Assembly (NCBI RefSeq): GCF_039543385.1 | Contig: NZ_BAABJQ010000003.1 | Location: 62,001-126,000, forward strand | Direction of reading: 5' to 3' | Length of the DNA: 64,000 nt | From: Rugosimonospora acidiphila | GTDB taxonomy: Bacteria > Actinomycetota > Actinomycetes > Mycobacteriales > Micromonosporaceae | Shown: positions 34,695 through 51,836 of the stretch, one piece after another | Numbering within the stretch: position 1 is the stretch's first letter | Layout: every line of letters begins with the position of its first letter | The notes under the pieces: generated by a model | The model's database searches: none | What the model saw: only the letters and a program-made list of their open reading frames with translations | Told to the model about the DNA's origin: nothing | Made by a program: the position numbers and the translations under genes

Positions 34695-35279
34695 ATGGCT
34701 AGGCTGCAGATCATCGTCGCGAGCACTCGGCCGGGCCGGGTCGGTCTGCCGGTGGCGGAGTGGTTCCGTGAGCAGGCGATCAAGCACGGGGGCTTCGAGA
34801 TCGAGTTCATCGACCTGGCGGAGCTGAAGCTCCCGTTCATGGACGAGCCGAACCACCCCCGGCTGCGCCGCTACACCCACCAGCACACCAAGGACTGGAG
34901 CGCGACGGTCGACCGCGCCGACGCCTTCGTGTTCGTGATGCCGGAGTACAACTACGGTTTCACCGCGCCGCTGAAAAACGCGCTGGACTACCTGCACTTC
35001 GAGTGGCAGTACAAGCCGGTGGGTCTGGTCAGCTACGGCGGCGTCTCCGCCGGTACCCGGGCCGCTCAGATGATCAAGCAGGTGGTCACCACGCTGAAGA
35101 TGATGCCGGTGTTCGAGGCGGTCTCCATCCCGTTCGTGGCCCAGTTCCTGGACGACGAGGGCGAGCTGCGCGCCAACGAGGTGATGAACTCCTCGGCCAA
35201 CGCCATGCTCGACGAGCTGGCCCAGTGGACGGCGGCGCTGTCGCAGGTGCGCGCCGAGCGGGCCCAGCAGCAGGGGTAG
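34695..35279 (+). CDS. NADPH-dependent FMN reductase
   Basis: A 194-residue flavodoxin-like reductase. STRPGR near residue 10 binds the FMN phosphate and PEYNYGFTAPLKNALDYL near residue 80 is the family signature around the isoalloxazine ring. Typical role: two-electron reduction of quinones, azo compounds or free flavin. ATG 34695 has AGAAGAGGG upstream. Transcribed alone. Confidence 0.92.
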   Translation: MARLQIIVASTRPGRVGLPVAEWFREQAIKHGGFEIEFIDLAELKLPFMDEPNHPRLRRYTHQHTKDWSATVDRADAFVFVMPEYNYGFTAPLKNALDYLHFEWQYKPVGLVSYGGVSAGTRAAQMIKQVVTTLKMMPVFEAVSIPFVAQFLDDEGELRANEVMNSSANAMLDELAQWTAALSQVRAERAQQQG

Positions 35280-35387
35280 TTCGGCACCTGGGGTAGTTCA
35301 GCACTCGGGGTAGTTCAGCGCCGGGAGTCGCCGGGTAGGCGGGAGCGGCCGGCGACGGGAGCGGAGACAGCGGCGCAGCCGCCCGGG

Positions 35388-40022
<4,635 letters not shown>

Positions 40023-40202
40023 GGACGGGCGGGTCCCACCAGCGGTACCGACCGCCCGCGTTCCGTGCTCACTGTGCCGACCTCCGACCTGATGTTCTCG
40101 TTTCGTCCGCCGCTTCCGTTTGGGTGCGGCGCTCTCGTTCCAGTGCGGCGCATGGATCCGGTCGACGGTGGAATACCACCCGGGTAGCCAGAGGAGGCGG
40201 CA

Positions 40203-40472
40203 ATGACCATCACGCTCCCGCGCGCCGCGACGCAGCTGACCCACGCCAGACGCCTGCGCCTGTACCGGCGCCAGTTCCGGCTGCCACTGATGGGCGATGT
40301 CACGCTGCCTCCTCCCGGCCAACTGGCCTACTTCGCCGGCCTCGGTCTGCTCGCCGCGGTCGAGGTCATCGAGTGGCCGCTGGCGCTGGTGATCGCCGCC
40401 GGCCACCTGCTCGCCGACCAGCACTGGTCCCGAGCCCTGCGGGGACTCGGCGCCGCGGCCGAGGAGGCGTGA
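40203..40472 (+). CDS. Small hypothetical membrane protein
   Basis: An 89-residue protein not recognised as a named family. An Arg-rich basic N-terminus (RRLRLYRRQFRLP) is followed by one long or two short hydrophobic segments (residues about 40-70). AGAGGAGG-type sequence precedes ATG 40203 and third-position GC is high, so it is very likely a gene. It is divergent from the P-type ATPase and may be a partner of it. Confidence 0.65.
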   Translation: MTITLPRAATQLTHARRLRLYRRQFRLPLMGDVTLPPPGQLAYFAGLGLLAAVEVIEWPLALVIAAGHLLADQHWSRALRGLGAAAEEA

Positions 40473-40508
40473 GGTCGCCGGCCGCGCGGGCCTCCGATGC
40501 CCGAGGGC

Positions 40509-40937
40509 TCAGGTGGTCGGGGGCGCCGAGTACACCGCCGCGGTGAAGCGTTGAACCTCTCGCTCGGTCAGGTTGGTGACGATGTCGGCCTCGCTGATGA
40601 TGCCCACCATCCGCTGCTCGTCGAGCACCGGAATCCGGCGGATCGTGTTGTCCTCCATCAACCGCAGCGCCTCGGTGATGTCCGCGTCGGCGTCCACCGT
40701 CACCGGGGTGCCCCGGGACAGCTCGCCGGCCAGCATCACCTTCGGATCGGCGCCCTCGGCGACGCACCGCACCACGATGTCCCGGTCGGTCACGATGCCG
40801 CGCAGGCTGCCGTCGGTTCCGCAGATCGGTACCGCGCCCACGTGCAGATCCCGCATGGCCCGTGCGGCCACGGCCAGCGCCTCGTTCTCGCCGACACACT
40901 TCACGCCGGAGTGCATGATCTCCCGAGCGGTCGTCAT
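40509..40937 (-). CDS. Tandem CBS-domain protein
   Basis: A 142-residue protein made of two CBS motifs (residues about 8-60 and 72-125), which bind adenosine nucleotides and act as energy sensors. TDRDIVVR and SEADIV close each motif. It resembles the small hypoxia-response CBS proteins of mycobacteria (Hrp1 type), though without their extra cysteine pair. ATG 40937 follows AAAGGGG. Neighbours are the ATPase and central-carbon enzymes. Confidence 0.9.
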   Translation of the reverse strand: MTTAREIMHSGVKCVGENEALAVAARAMRDLHVGAVPICGTDGSLRGIVTDRDIVVRCVAEGADPKVMLAGELSRGTPVTVDADADITEALRLMEDNTIRRIPVLDEQRMVGIISEADIVTNLTEREVQRFTAAVYSAPPTT

Positions 40938-41206
40938 TGGCCGCCCCTTTCTCTCCCGCACGTCTTGCCCGCACGACAGGCGAGCGGTTGCCCCGTTGCG
41001 CCCGGCCCGTCCCGCGTCGGGTGGTCCTCCGGCACTCGGCCCCGGGCCTCCCACGCTGGACGTTCCTTACGCTAGCGGGCCGGGCCGGCGGCGGAGGGCG
41101 GAATCGACGTGCTTGCCGCCGCCGTCACGCGCCCGGTGCATAACGCGGTGCCCTCCGGGTAGCCCAACCAGGGCAGGCCGCCGGCGTGCCGGGAGGAGGC
41201 AGACGG

Positions 41207-41704
41207 ATGCAGACCCGAGCGAAGGCCATGGGTCACCAGATACACCCGATGTTGGTGGCGTTTCCCCTGGGACTGCTGGGCACCGGGGTGATTTTCGACA
41301 TCGTGTTCCTGATTACCGGTCGGACGGGATTCGAGATCGCCGCCGCGTACACGATCGGTGCCGGTGTCATCGGCGGGCTACTGGCCGCGCTGTTCGGCGC
41401 CATCGACGCGGCCTCGATTCCGTCCCGTACCCGGGCCAAGCGGATCGGCCTGCTGCACGGCCTGGGCAACGTCGCGGCACTGGCGCTGTTCGCGATCAGC
41501 TGGGTGCTACGCGAACAGGCGACCGCCTGGCATGCCAGCACCCTGGCGCTGATCCTCAGCTTCGTGGGCATCGTGGTGCTGGCCGGCACCGCGTGGCTGG
41601 GCGGCGAACTGGTGGAGCGGCTGGGCATCGGGGTCGCACCGGACGCGGACGTGAACTCGCCGAGTTCGCTGTCGTCGCAGCGCCGGGGGCTGGCCAGCCA
41701 CTGA
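41207..41704 (+). CDS. DUF2231-family membrane protein
   Basis: A 165-residue integral membrane protein with four helices. The conserved opening GHQIHPMLVAFPLGLLGTGVIFDI includes the HP motif of DUF2231, a family of predicted redox- or heme-related membrane proteins. ATG 41207 follows GGGAGGAGG. It converges with the aldolase gene; a 14-bp stem hairpin separates them. Confidence 0.88.
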   Translation: MQTRAKAMGHQIHPMLVAFPLGLLGTGVIFDIVFLITGRTGFEIAAAYTIGAGVIGGLLAALFGAIDAASIPSRTRAKRIGLLHGLGNVAALALFAISWVLREQATAWHASTLALILSFVGIVVLAGTAWLGGELVERLGIGVAPDADVNSPSSLSSQRRGLASH

Positions 41705-41727
41705 CCCCAATCAAGCAGGCCCAACGA

Positions 41728-41760
41728 GCCCAGGCCGCCGGTCCGTCCGGCGGCCTGGGC
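41728..41760. terminator. Strong hairpin between DUF2231 and aldolase genes
   Basis: A perfect 14-bp stem (GCCCAGGCCGCCGG with its complement) and a 5-nt loop lie between the ends of two convergent genes. It is a likely bidirectional terminator. Confidence 0.7.
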
Positions 41761-41843
41761 CGGCCCGGGTCGCGCGCCGGCCGTCCGATCGGATGGTCAC
41801 GCGTTCAGATCGTTGGTCTGCTCAGTTCGGTGGGTGGGTGTGC

Positions 41844-42737
41844 TCAGGTCGATGGGTGCTCGGCGAGGATGTCGCGCAGCTTGCCGACGAGGCGCAGCGA
41901 GTCTTCGCGGTCGCGCTGCCAGACGTTGCGGCCGAAGATGAGGCCGGCCGCGCCCGCCCGCATGGACTCTTTGGCCTTCTCCAGCATCTTCTCGTCGCCG
42001 GCCTTCTCGCCGCCGGAGACCAGCACGAGCGTGCGGCCGGCCGCCGCGACGACCGCGTCGATCGCCTCCTGGTTGCTGAACTCCCCGTCGTACGGCGCCG
42101 GTACCGCGCTGCGCTTCTCCGGGTGCGGGAAGTTCACCTTCACCACATCGGCGCCCAGTTCGCTGGCGATGCGCGCGGCGTAGTGCACCGAGTAGAGGGA
42201 GTCCTTGCCGCCCTTGGCTTCGATCGCGGCGCCCCGCGGGTACGCCCAGATGACCACCGGCATGCCCAGCCGCTGCGCGTCGCGGCGTACGGCGGCGAAC
42301 TGGGTGAAGTCCTCGTGCTGCGCGGGTGAGCCGATGTAGAGCGTGTAGCCCACCGCGTCGGCGCCCAACCGCACCGCGTCCTCGACCGTCGCGTTGACCG
42401 GGGACAGCGCGTAGTCGTCGGACGGGATCTCGGTCTTGCCGTTGAGCTTGACGATCAGCGGCACCTCGCCGGCGTAGTCCCAGTAGAACTTCTCGACCAT
42501 GCCGATCTGGACGGCGATGCCGTTGAACCCGCCCTCCACGGCCAGCCGCAGGATGTAGGTCGGATCGGCCGACGCCGGGTTGGCGAAGAAGTCCCGGGGG
42601 CCGTGCTCGAGCCCCTGGTCGTACGGCAGGAACATGGCCTTGCCGTTGCCCAGCCCGTGCTGGTAAAGAATGCGGTGCAGCCGCGCCTTCTTGCCCGTGT
42701 CGAGACCCAGCTCGCGCAGCGGTTTGTGGTTGCCCAT
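41844..42737 (-). CDS. Class I fructose-bisphosphate aldolase (DhnA/FbaB-type)
   Basis: A 297-residue aldolase of the archaeal-type class I family. FLPYDQGLEHGP is the N-terminal signature, KLNG and VKVNFPHPE contain candidate lysines (the Schiff-base lysine is expected in VVKVNF), and VLVSGGEK binds phosphate. It cleaves fructose-1,6-bisphosphate or related ketose phosphates in glycolysis or gluconeogenesis. ATG 42737 has a near-perfect AAGGAGGTCAGG site. It follows the phosphoketolase gene by 168 bp in the same direction, so both may be co-regulated. Confidence 0.92.
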   Translation of the reverse strand: MGNHKPLRELGLDTGKKARLHRILYQHGLGNGKAMFLPYDQGLEHGPRDFFANPASADPTYILRLAVEGGFNGIAVQIGMVEKFYWDYAGEVPLIVKLNGKTEIPSDDYALSPVNATVEDAVRLGADAVGYTLYIGSPAQHEDFTQFAAVRRDAQRLGMPVVIWAYPRGAAIEAKGGKDSLYSVHYAARIASELGADVVKVNFPHPEKRSAVPAPYDGEFSNQEAIDAVVAAAGRTLVLVSGGEKAGDEKMLEKAKESMRAGAAGLIFGRNVWQRDREDSLRLVGKLRDILAEHPST

Positions 42738-42905
42738 CCTGACCTCCTTGAGGCTGCTCTCACCCCTCTACCCACCTGCGCCGCGCGAAACGGCCCAACC
42801 GCCCGTCCGCGACCCCGGTGCCGCGTCCGCGAGCGATGCCCGCCCCGCCAGCGGTGCCGGCCTACGAGCGGCGCCGCTCCGCCAGCGGTGCCGGGCGCCG
42901 GATGG

Positions 42906-45272
42906 TCAGCCGGACCCGGTCGGCCAGAGCCAGCCGCGCACCTCGGGCAGATCCTGGCCGGTCTCGTGGACGTAGTCCCGGTGCTCCGCGCGCTTGTCCA
43001 CCATCCGCTGGCGCAGCGTGGCGGCCCTGCGGGACAGCCCCGGCACCCGGTCGATGACGTCCATCACGAGGTGGAACCGGTCCATGTCGTTGAGCACCAG
43101 CATGTCGAAGGGCGTGGTCGTGGTGCCCTCCTCCTTGTACCCGCGCACGTGGAAGTTGTCGTGGTTGGTGCGCCGGTAGGTGAGCCGGTGGATCAGCCAG
43201 GGGTACCCGTGGTAGGCGAAGACCACCTGCCGATCGGTGGTGAAGATGGCGTCAAACTCGGCGTCCGGCAGGCCGTGCGGGTGCTCCGAGGCCGGCTGCA
43301 GGCGCATGAGGTCCACCACGTTGACCACCCGCACCCTCAGCTCGGGCAACTCGGTGCGCAGCAGGTCGGCGGTGGCCAGTACCTCCATGGTCGGCACGTC
43401 GCCGGCCGCCGCGAGGACCACGTCCGGGTCGCCCGCGTCGTTGGAGGCCCACTCCCAGATGCCCAGCCCGCGCGCGCAGTGCCGCGCGGCGGCGTCGACA
43501 TCCATCCAGGTCGGCGCGGGGTCCTTGCCGGCCACGATGACGTTGACGAGATCGCGGGTGCGCAGGCAGTGGTCGGTCACGCAGAGCAGGGTGTTGGCGT
43601 CCGGCGGCAGGTACACCCGGACCACCTCGGCCTTCTTGTTCATCACGTGGTCGATGAAGCCGGGATCCTGATGGGAGAAGCCGTTGTGGTCCTGGCGCCA
43701 GACGTGCGAGGTGAGCAGGTAGTTCAGCGACGGGATCGGCTTGCGCCAGCTCAGCCGCTGGGCCACCTTGAGCCACTTGGCGTGCTGGTTGACCATCGAG
43801 TCGATGATGTGCGCGAACGCCTCGTAGCACGGGAACAGGCCGTGCCGGCCGGTCAGCAGGTACCCCTCCAGCCAGCCCTGGCAGGTGTGTTCGGACAGGA
43901 TCTCCATGACCCCGCCGCGCGGCGCGAGGTGCTGGTCGACCGGCGCGATGGTGGCCTGCCAGACCTTGTCGGTGGCCTCCAGCACGGCGCCCAGCCGGTT
44001 GGACTCGGTCTCGTCCGGCCCGACGATTCGGAAGTTGCGGTACGGCCGGTTGGCGATTGTGACGTCCCGCAGGTACGTGCCGAGCACGCTGGTGGCTCCG
44101 GCGGTCGAGCCGGCCATCACGCCGTAGCCGTGGAAGTCCGGCAGCTCCAACTCGCGCGAGATCCGGCCCCCGTTGGCATGCGGGTTGCCGGACAGCCGGG
44201 CAGTACCCCGAGGCAGCCAGTCCACAATGGACGGCTTCGGCGTACCGTACCGGTCGAAAAGCTCCTCGGGCCGGTACGACAGCATCCAGTCGCGCAACAT
44301 GGCCAGGTGCGCGCTGTCATTGTGGATGTCGGCCAGCGGCACCTGGTGCGCCCGCCACGTGCCCTCCACCGGCTCGCCATCCACCTGTCTCGGGCCGGTC
44401 CACCCCTTCGGGGTGCGCAGCACCACCATCGGCCACTGTGGACGGTCATCGATCCCGCCCTCCCGGGCGGCATCCCGCACCGAGGCGAGTTCGTCGAAGA
44501 TGGTGTCGAGGGTCGCCGCCAGCGACTGGTGCACCGCCTCGGGCTCGTAGCCCTGCACCAGGTACGGCCGGTACCCGTACCCGCGCAGCAGGTCCTCCAG
44601 CTCGTCGTCGCCGATACGCGCCAGCACCGTGGGGTTGCTTATCTTGTACCCGTTGAGGTGCAGGATCGGCAGCACAGCGCCATCGGTGGCCGGGTCGAGG
44701 AACTTGTTCGAGTGCCAGGAGGCGGCCAGCGCCCCGGTCTCCGCCTCGCCGTCACCAATCACACAGGCCACCACGAGGTCGGGGTTGTCCAGGGCCGCCC
44801 CGAACGCGTGGGACAACGAGTACCCCAGCTCGCCGCCCTCGTGGATCGACCCGGGCGTCTCCGGCGCCACGTGCGAGGGGATCCCTCCCGGGAAGGAGAA
44901 CTGCTTGAACAGCCGGGCCATGCCCCGCTCGTCCAGCGACACCTGCGGGTAGACCTCGCTGTAGGTGCCCTCCAGCCAGGCGTTGGCGACCAGGCCCGCG
45001 CCGCCGTGCCCGGGTCCGGTCACAAAGATCATGTCCTGGTCGCGGCGGGCCACGATCCGGGACAGATGGGCGTAGAGCAGGTTCAGGCCGGGCGTGGTGC
45101 CCCAGTGGCCCAGCAGCCTCGGCTTCACGTCCTCGGGCACCAGCGGCTCGCGCAGCAGCGGGTTGGCCAGCAGGTAGATCTGGCCGACGGACAGGTAGTT
45201 CGCCGCGCGCCAGTACCCGTCGATGGCGGCCAGCTCCTGCGCGCTCAGTGGCGCGCTGTCGACCACGATCAT
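42906..45272 (-). CDS. xfp: Xylulose-5-P/fructose-6-P phosphoketolase
   Basis: A 788-residue thiamine diphosphate enzyme of normal length. GHWGTTPGLNLLYAHL, TGPGHGGAGLVANAWLEG and the ThDP motif IGDGEAETGALAASWHSNKFLDP (split by the GDG...N pattern) are diagnostic, as is SHQDPGFIDHV. It converts xylulose-5-phosphate (or fructose-6-phosphate) and phosphate to acetyl phosphate, making a glycolytic bypass. ATG 45272 follows GGAAGGAGAGG. Together with the class I aldolase it suggests a carbon-flow module used under particular conditions. Confidence 0.96.
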   Translation of the reverse strand: MIVVDSAPLSAQELAAIDGYWRAANYLSVGQIYLLANPLLREPLVPEDVKPRLLGHWGTTPGLNLLYAHLSRIVARRDQDMIFVTGPGHGGAGLVANAWLEGTYSEVYPQVSLDERGMARLFKQFSFPGGIPSHVAPETPGSIHEGGELGYSLSHAFGAALDNPDLVVACVIGDGEAETGALAASWHSNKFLDPATDGAVLPILHLNGYKISNPTVLARIGDDELEDLLRGYGYRPYLVQGYEPEAVHQSLAATLDTIFDELASVRDAAREGGIDDRPQWPMVVLRTPKGWTGPRQVDGEPVEGTWRAHQVPLADIHNDSAHLAMLRDWMLSYRPEELFDRYGTPKPSIVDWLPRGTARLSGNPHANGGRISRELELPDFHGYGVMAGSTAGATSVLGTYLRDVTIANRPYRNFRIVGPDETESNRLGAVLEATDKVWQATIAPVDQHLAPRGGVMEILSEHTCQGWLEGYLLTGRHGLFPCYEAFAHIIDSMVNQHAKWLKVAQRLSWRKPIPSLNYLLTSHVWRQDHNGFSHQDPGFIDHVMNKKAEVVRVYLPPDANTLLCVTDHCLRTRDLVNVIVAGKDPAPTWMDVDAAARHCARGLGIWEWASNDAGDPDVVLAAAGDVPTMEVLATADLLRTELPELRVRVVNVVDLMRLQPASEHPHGLPDAEFDAIFTTDRQVVFAYHGYPWLIHRLTYRRTNHDNFHVRGYKEEGTTTTPFDMLVLNDMDRFHLVMDVIDRVPGLSRRAATLRQRMVDKRAEHRDYVHETGQDLPEVRGWLWPTGSG

Positions 45273-45728
45273 GGCCTCTCCTTCCCGCGCCGGCACCGGC
45301 ATCGCGCGCCGGCCGACCGGCCGGTCGTGGCCCGTCGCGCCGCGCTTCGCATCGCCGGCCGTGGCCCCGGCCGGCCGCCGCCGACCCCTCCCGGGTATGC
45401 CCGCTGGGACGGCCGCCATTCGGCGGTACGGCCGGTGTGACCGGGGACCTCGCTCGTGTCACACTCGGTGCGACGGGTGGGGCCGGTGGGGGAAATGCGG
45501 CAGGCGTGGGCGAGCGTGCCGGATGAGGCCGCGGTGAGCTTGGGGACGAGCCTGCCCGCTGGGGTCCCTGTTGCCGGCGGGGGCCGCGTGGCTGTTGTGG
45601 TTCCTGCGCTGCCTGTGGTCCGCGTGCCGGCCGGGACCAGCGTTGCCGCTCGGGCCGGCGCGCCGAATGGTGGCGAGCGCGGTGGCCGCCGCGCGATCGA
45701 CCGCGGCTCGCGGTCGGCCGCCCGCCCT

Positions 45729-45744
45729 CGGAGAGCGCTCCCCG
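45729..45744. promoter_or_regulatory. Upstream CebR/LacI-type operator
   Basis: CGGAGAGCGCTCCCCG is palindromic over 16 bp except for one pair, with the core GAGCGCTC. It closely resembles the CebR operator of Streptomyces (TGGGAGCGCTCCCA). It lies 20 bp upstream of the -35 box of the GH3 promoter. Confidence 0.55.
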
Positions 45745-45763
45745 ACATACTCATTGATCAGCG

Positions 45764-45792
45764 TTGACATAGAGGGAGACCACTTTTAATCT
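45764..45792 (+). promoter_or_regulatory. Sigma-70-type promoter of the GH3 gene
   Basis: TTGACA (45764-45769), a perfect -35 consensus, is followed after 17 bp by TAATCT (45787-45792). Predicted transcription start is near 45799, inside the downstream operator. Confidence 0.65.
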
Positions 45793-45793
45793 C

Positions 45794-45811
45794 GGTGAGA
45801 ACGCTCTCCCC
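45794..45811. promoter_or_regulatory. Downstream LacI-type operator overlapping the transcription start
   Basis: GGTGAGAACGCTCTCCCC is palindromic with two mismatched pairs and a central CG. It starts 2 bp after the -10 box. Its centre is 66 bp from that of the upstream operator, so a tetrameric or bridging repressor could loop the promoter. Confidence 0.55.
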
Positions 45812-46038
45812 CCGGACCGTCCAAACAGCACCGACCCGCACATCGGCAACGCGATCTCGCACAGCAGCGACAAGCAGCGCAAGCGACAAGCAGTGCACCG
45901 GAAAGAAGCAGGTCTGGGCCTGGCGGTGTCGAGGCGCCCGTGACCAGCCACGCCGGCGGTCGCCACGGGGGTGTCCTGCCATCGACGCAACAGCTGTGTG
46001 GCCCGCTCCTCGACCGTCGGCCGCCGGGGAGGAATGCC

Positions 46039-49221
<3,183 letters not shown>

Positions 49222-49236
49222 GGCCGGAACGCTCAC

Positions 49237-49275
49237 GCCGCCCGCGGTACCGCACTCGCCGGTACCGCGGGCGGC
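49237..49275. terminator. Strong terminator hairpin after the GH3 gene
   Basis: A perfect 16-bp stem (GCCGCCCGCGGTACCG and its complement) with a 7-nt loop lies 16 nt past the GH3 stop, facing the end of the MFS remnant. Confidence 0.75.
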
Positions 49276-49281
49276 GCTCGG

Positions 49282-50345
49282 TCAGTGGAGGTACGGCGGG
49301 GTGTCGGCGGATGTGGCGGGGCGGGTCGCGGCGTCCCGTGCGGCCGGGGCGCCGGTGCCCGCTCGGCGGGCGGCGGTGTAGGCGATGGCGACGGCAATGG
49401 CGAGGACGAGCAGGCACGGACCCAGGATGGCGGTGCTGAAGTGCCCGATGAGGACGCCGACCAGCGCTGGGATGGTTGCCGAGCCGACCACGGACGCAGC
49501 CACCTGCACGCCGGCCGTTTGGTCCGCGTGCTCGGCGCCGACGCGCTCCAGGGTGGTGAGTGTCAGCAGGGCCGTACCGCTCGGCGAGTGGGCCGAGGAC
49601 GAGCCGGCCGAGGCACAGCGTCGCCCAGTACGCCGACACGGTCGCCCCGGCCACCACGTGGCTCAGGCCGCGGCCGCTGCTGAGGAACAGGAACGTCCAC
49701 AGCGTGGTGGTGGATTCGAACCCGGTCTGCACGGCGACACCGCGCCACAGTCCGCCCATGCGCAGCGCGTGCCACATCTGCGACGGCGGAGGCCGCCGGC
49801 GTGGTGGTGGGATGATGGCCCACCGCTTGGCGGTGGCGAGGAAGGCGAACGACACGACGGCCTGCACGGCGGCGGTGCTGGTGTATGCCCACCGCCAGGA
49901 CAGGCCGCTGTCGATGATCGCGGTGACGACCAGCGGTCCGGCCATCGCGCCAAGGCCGTAGCTGGCGTGCATCCAGTTGATGTGCCGGGCGGTGAACTGG
50001 CGCGCGGCGTATACGTTGAGCGCGGCCTCGACCCCGCCGGACCCGGCGGCGAGCAGCACGATCGCGGCGATGAGCACCCAGAACGCGGGTGCCAGGCCGA
50101 AGCTGGCGAGCGCCGCGGCAGACAGTGCGGTGCCCACGGCCAGCAGCCGGCCCATGCCGGCGCGGTCGACGACGAATCCGGTGACGGTGCTGGACAGCAA
50201 CGAGCTGGCGACGCCGAAGGGCAGCAGCGACCCGACGGCGCTGACGGGCGCGCCGACGGTCAGTCGCATCGAGGGCCAGGCGACGCCGAACAGGCCGTCG
50301 GGCAGGGCCCTGCTGATGTAGGTAACATCGCGGCCCTCTCGATGG
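49282..50345 (-). pseudogene. Degenerate MFS transporter gene
   Basis: Remains of a major facilitator protein. The first part (50345 to about 49580) reads LPDGLFGVAWPSMR and continues through about seven membrane helices to LVLGPLAERYG. There the frame breaks, and the end of the protein continues in another frame (TALLTLTTLERVGAEHADQT, then QVAASVVGSATIPALVGVLIG). The residues normally lying between these blocks, about one to two helices, are missing, so there is an internal deletion together with the frameshift. The N-terminal membrane half-helix also lacks a proper start. It is unlikely to be functional. Confidence 0.7.
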
Positions 50346-50674
50346 CGTCGCCCAGGACACGGCGCCGAGCGTGCTTGACGCGGGCGCCCATGACGCCGCA
50401 ACGCCTTAATCGGCGTCGGACAGCAGACGCGGTGCTGTCAGGGTGAGTGCGCCGAGGCACGCAAAGACCAACACGAAAGGCGGAGCGGGCAAGGATCGGC
50501 GATTCATGCTCAATGACCCCGGTGTCTGACCCCAACGCTGAGGCCAGCCGGCCGCGAGATACCCCACGCGGCAAACCTCCCGACCCAAGTCAGCAGCCGT
50601 GACCGCGCCGTACCCGTCCCTTGCGATCAGGAGGTCGCTGGCACCTCGCCCCTGTCTGCGAGAGCCTCGGCGGC
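50346..50674. other. Gene-free interval
   Basis: I see no supported gene, repeat or promoter here. It may contain lost upstream sequence of the decayed transporter gene. Confidence 0.4.
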
Positions 50675-51028
50675 ATGGGTACCAGCCCAGTCCGGGCGGT
50701 CTGGGCACTGTGGGGCCGGGGGTTCGACGCTCCCGGGCTGACCCGGATCGTCTGGCAGGCACACGTCGGCGACGAGGCCTCCTGCCGGGTGACGACCAAG
50801 GCCGGGGTGCGGTTGTGTCTGGTACCCCTGTCAGTCATTATCGCCGAGCCTCGCTACAACGCCTACTGGAACGCGTTGCGGGGTGTCTTCCGCAGCGGAC
50901 TTCCTATCAACGCGAACTGGTCGGTTGCCGAAGTCGCTACCGCGCCTTCTCGAAGACCAGGCCGGGCGGGGCGAACGCGAACCAGTGCCAGGCCGCGAAC
51001 GCCAGCAGTAGGAAGTAGACCGGGATGA
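50675..51028 (+). CDS. Small hypothetical protein
   Basis: A possible 117-residue protein, unrecognised. The central part is fairly well folded in appearance (GLTRIVWQAHVGDEASCRVTTK, with several Trp) and third-position GC is high over the first 80 codons, but the last 30 residues are low-complexity and overlap the end of the convergent gene. There is no good ribosome-binding site; TTG 50621 in the same frame is an alternative. Evidence is thin. Confidence 0.35.
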   Translation: MGTSPVRAVWALWGRGFDAPGLTRIVWQAHVGDEASCRVTTKAGVRLCLVPLSVIIAEPRYNAYWNALRGVFRSGLPINANWSVAEVATAPSRRPGRAGRTRTSARPRTPAVGSRPG

Positions 51029-51836
51029 ACAGGCTGGCCAAGACGAACGTCCACAGCAGAATGATCATGACCAATGCGACGTAGAACAGGACGGTGGTGG
51101 CCGGGTCCCGGACCAGGCGGGCGTGCGCCTCGGCGGACGGGGCCTCATCATCGGTCGCCCCGGCGGGCCACAGGCGTCCCCGACTCGGTACCTCGATGAT
51201 GTACGACTCGCCCGGAGGCGGGCAGCGCCTGATGGCGACCCGCCCGCCTCGCGGGAAGTCCGCCAGCCAGGGCTCCCACAGGACCTGCTGGTAGCGCACC
51301 AGCCCCTGCTCGTCGGTCAGCCTCACCCAGATCCGCCCGGCCTTGCGGCGCCAGGCGGGCGTGGGCTGGATGTGAGCCACCGCGAATCCGACCTCGCCGC
51401 GCCGGGCCCCCCACCACCACCGGCTCAGCCGAACCAGCCAACACAGCAGCACCACGGTGCCGGCGAGCACCACCAGCAGGAGGATGTCGAAGCGCGTTGT
51501 CCTGCTCTCGGTGGTCAGTGCGTAGGCACGCTGCGGGTGCTGCGGGTCATAGCGCACGGTGAAGGGGTCGCCCAAGGCGATCCGTTGGCCGGAGACCGCA
51601 TGAAACACGGCTACGTGGGAGGTTTCGTCACGGTCCAGCCAGGTCACCTCGACGGGCTCAGGCTTGCCGGCGTACACCTGGGTCACCTGGCCGATGCTGC
51701 GCTGGGTGGCGCGCCGTTGCTGTTCGGCGGCGCGCTGATGGCCGGCGATGGCCACCGCACCCCACAGCAGGACCAGTGCGATGGTGATGAAGACGACCGC
51801 GCAGATGCTCCGCACCCGACTGGCTGGTGGCCGCAT
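50937..51836 (-). CDS. DUF3592-like membrane protein
   Basis: A 299-residue protein with membrane helices near residues 10-30, 118-138, 247-265 and 270-290. Between the first two lies a beta-rich domain with PVEVTWLDRDETSHVAVF and LGDPFTVRYDPQHPQRAY, typical of DUF3592 proteins; a second soluble domain follows. Function unknown. It lies 268 bp downstream of the CGNR regulator gene in the same direction. Confidence 0.7.
   Translation of the reverse strand: MRPPASRVRSICAVVFITIALVLLWGAVAIAGHQRAAEQQRRATQRSIGQVTQVYAGKPEPVEVTWLDRDETSHVAVFHAVSGQRIALGDPFTVRYDPQHPQRAYALTTESRTTRFDILLLVVLAGTVVLLCWLVRLSRWWWGARRGEVGFAVAHIQPTPAWRRKAGRIWVRLTDEQGLVRYQQVLWEPWLADFPRGGRVAIRRCPPPGESYIIEVPSRGRLWPAGATDDEAPSAEAHARLVRDPATTVLFYVALVMIILLWTFVLASLFIPVYFLLLAFAAWHWFAFAPPGLVFEKAR

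Larger units (their letters stand above)
45273..46038. other. Long intergenic region with two LacI-type operators
   Basis: These 766 bp carry no supported gene. The left part serves the phosphoketolase gene; the right part contains a strong promoter and two palindromes for the GH3 gene, followed by a leader of about 240 nt with a short direct repeat (GCGACAAGCAG twice near 45870-45893). Confidence 0.6.

Noticed and set aside
40023..40424. N-terminal extension of the P-type ATPase
   Set aside because: The frame is open, but it lacks similarity, overlaps a better-supported small gene on the other strand and runs through the promoter region.
45456..45767. Small genes between phosphoketolase and GH3
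   Set aside because: Open frames exist on both strands but show no ribosome-binding site, domain or conserved-looking segment.
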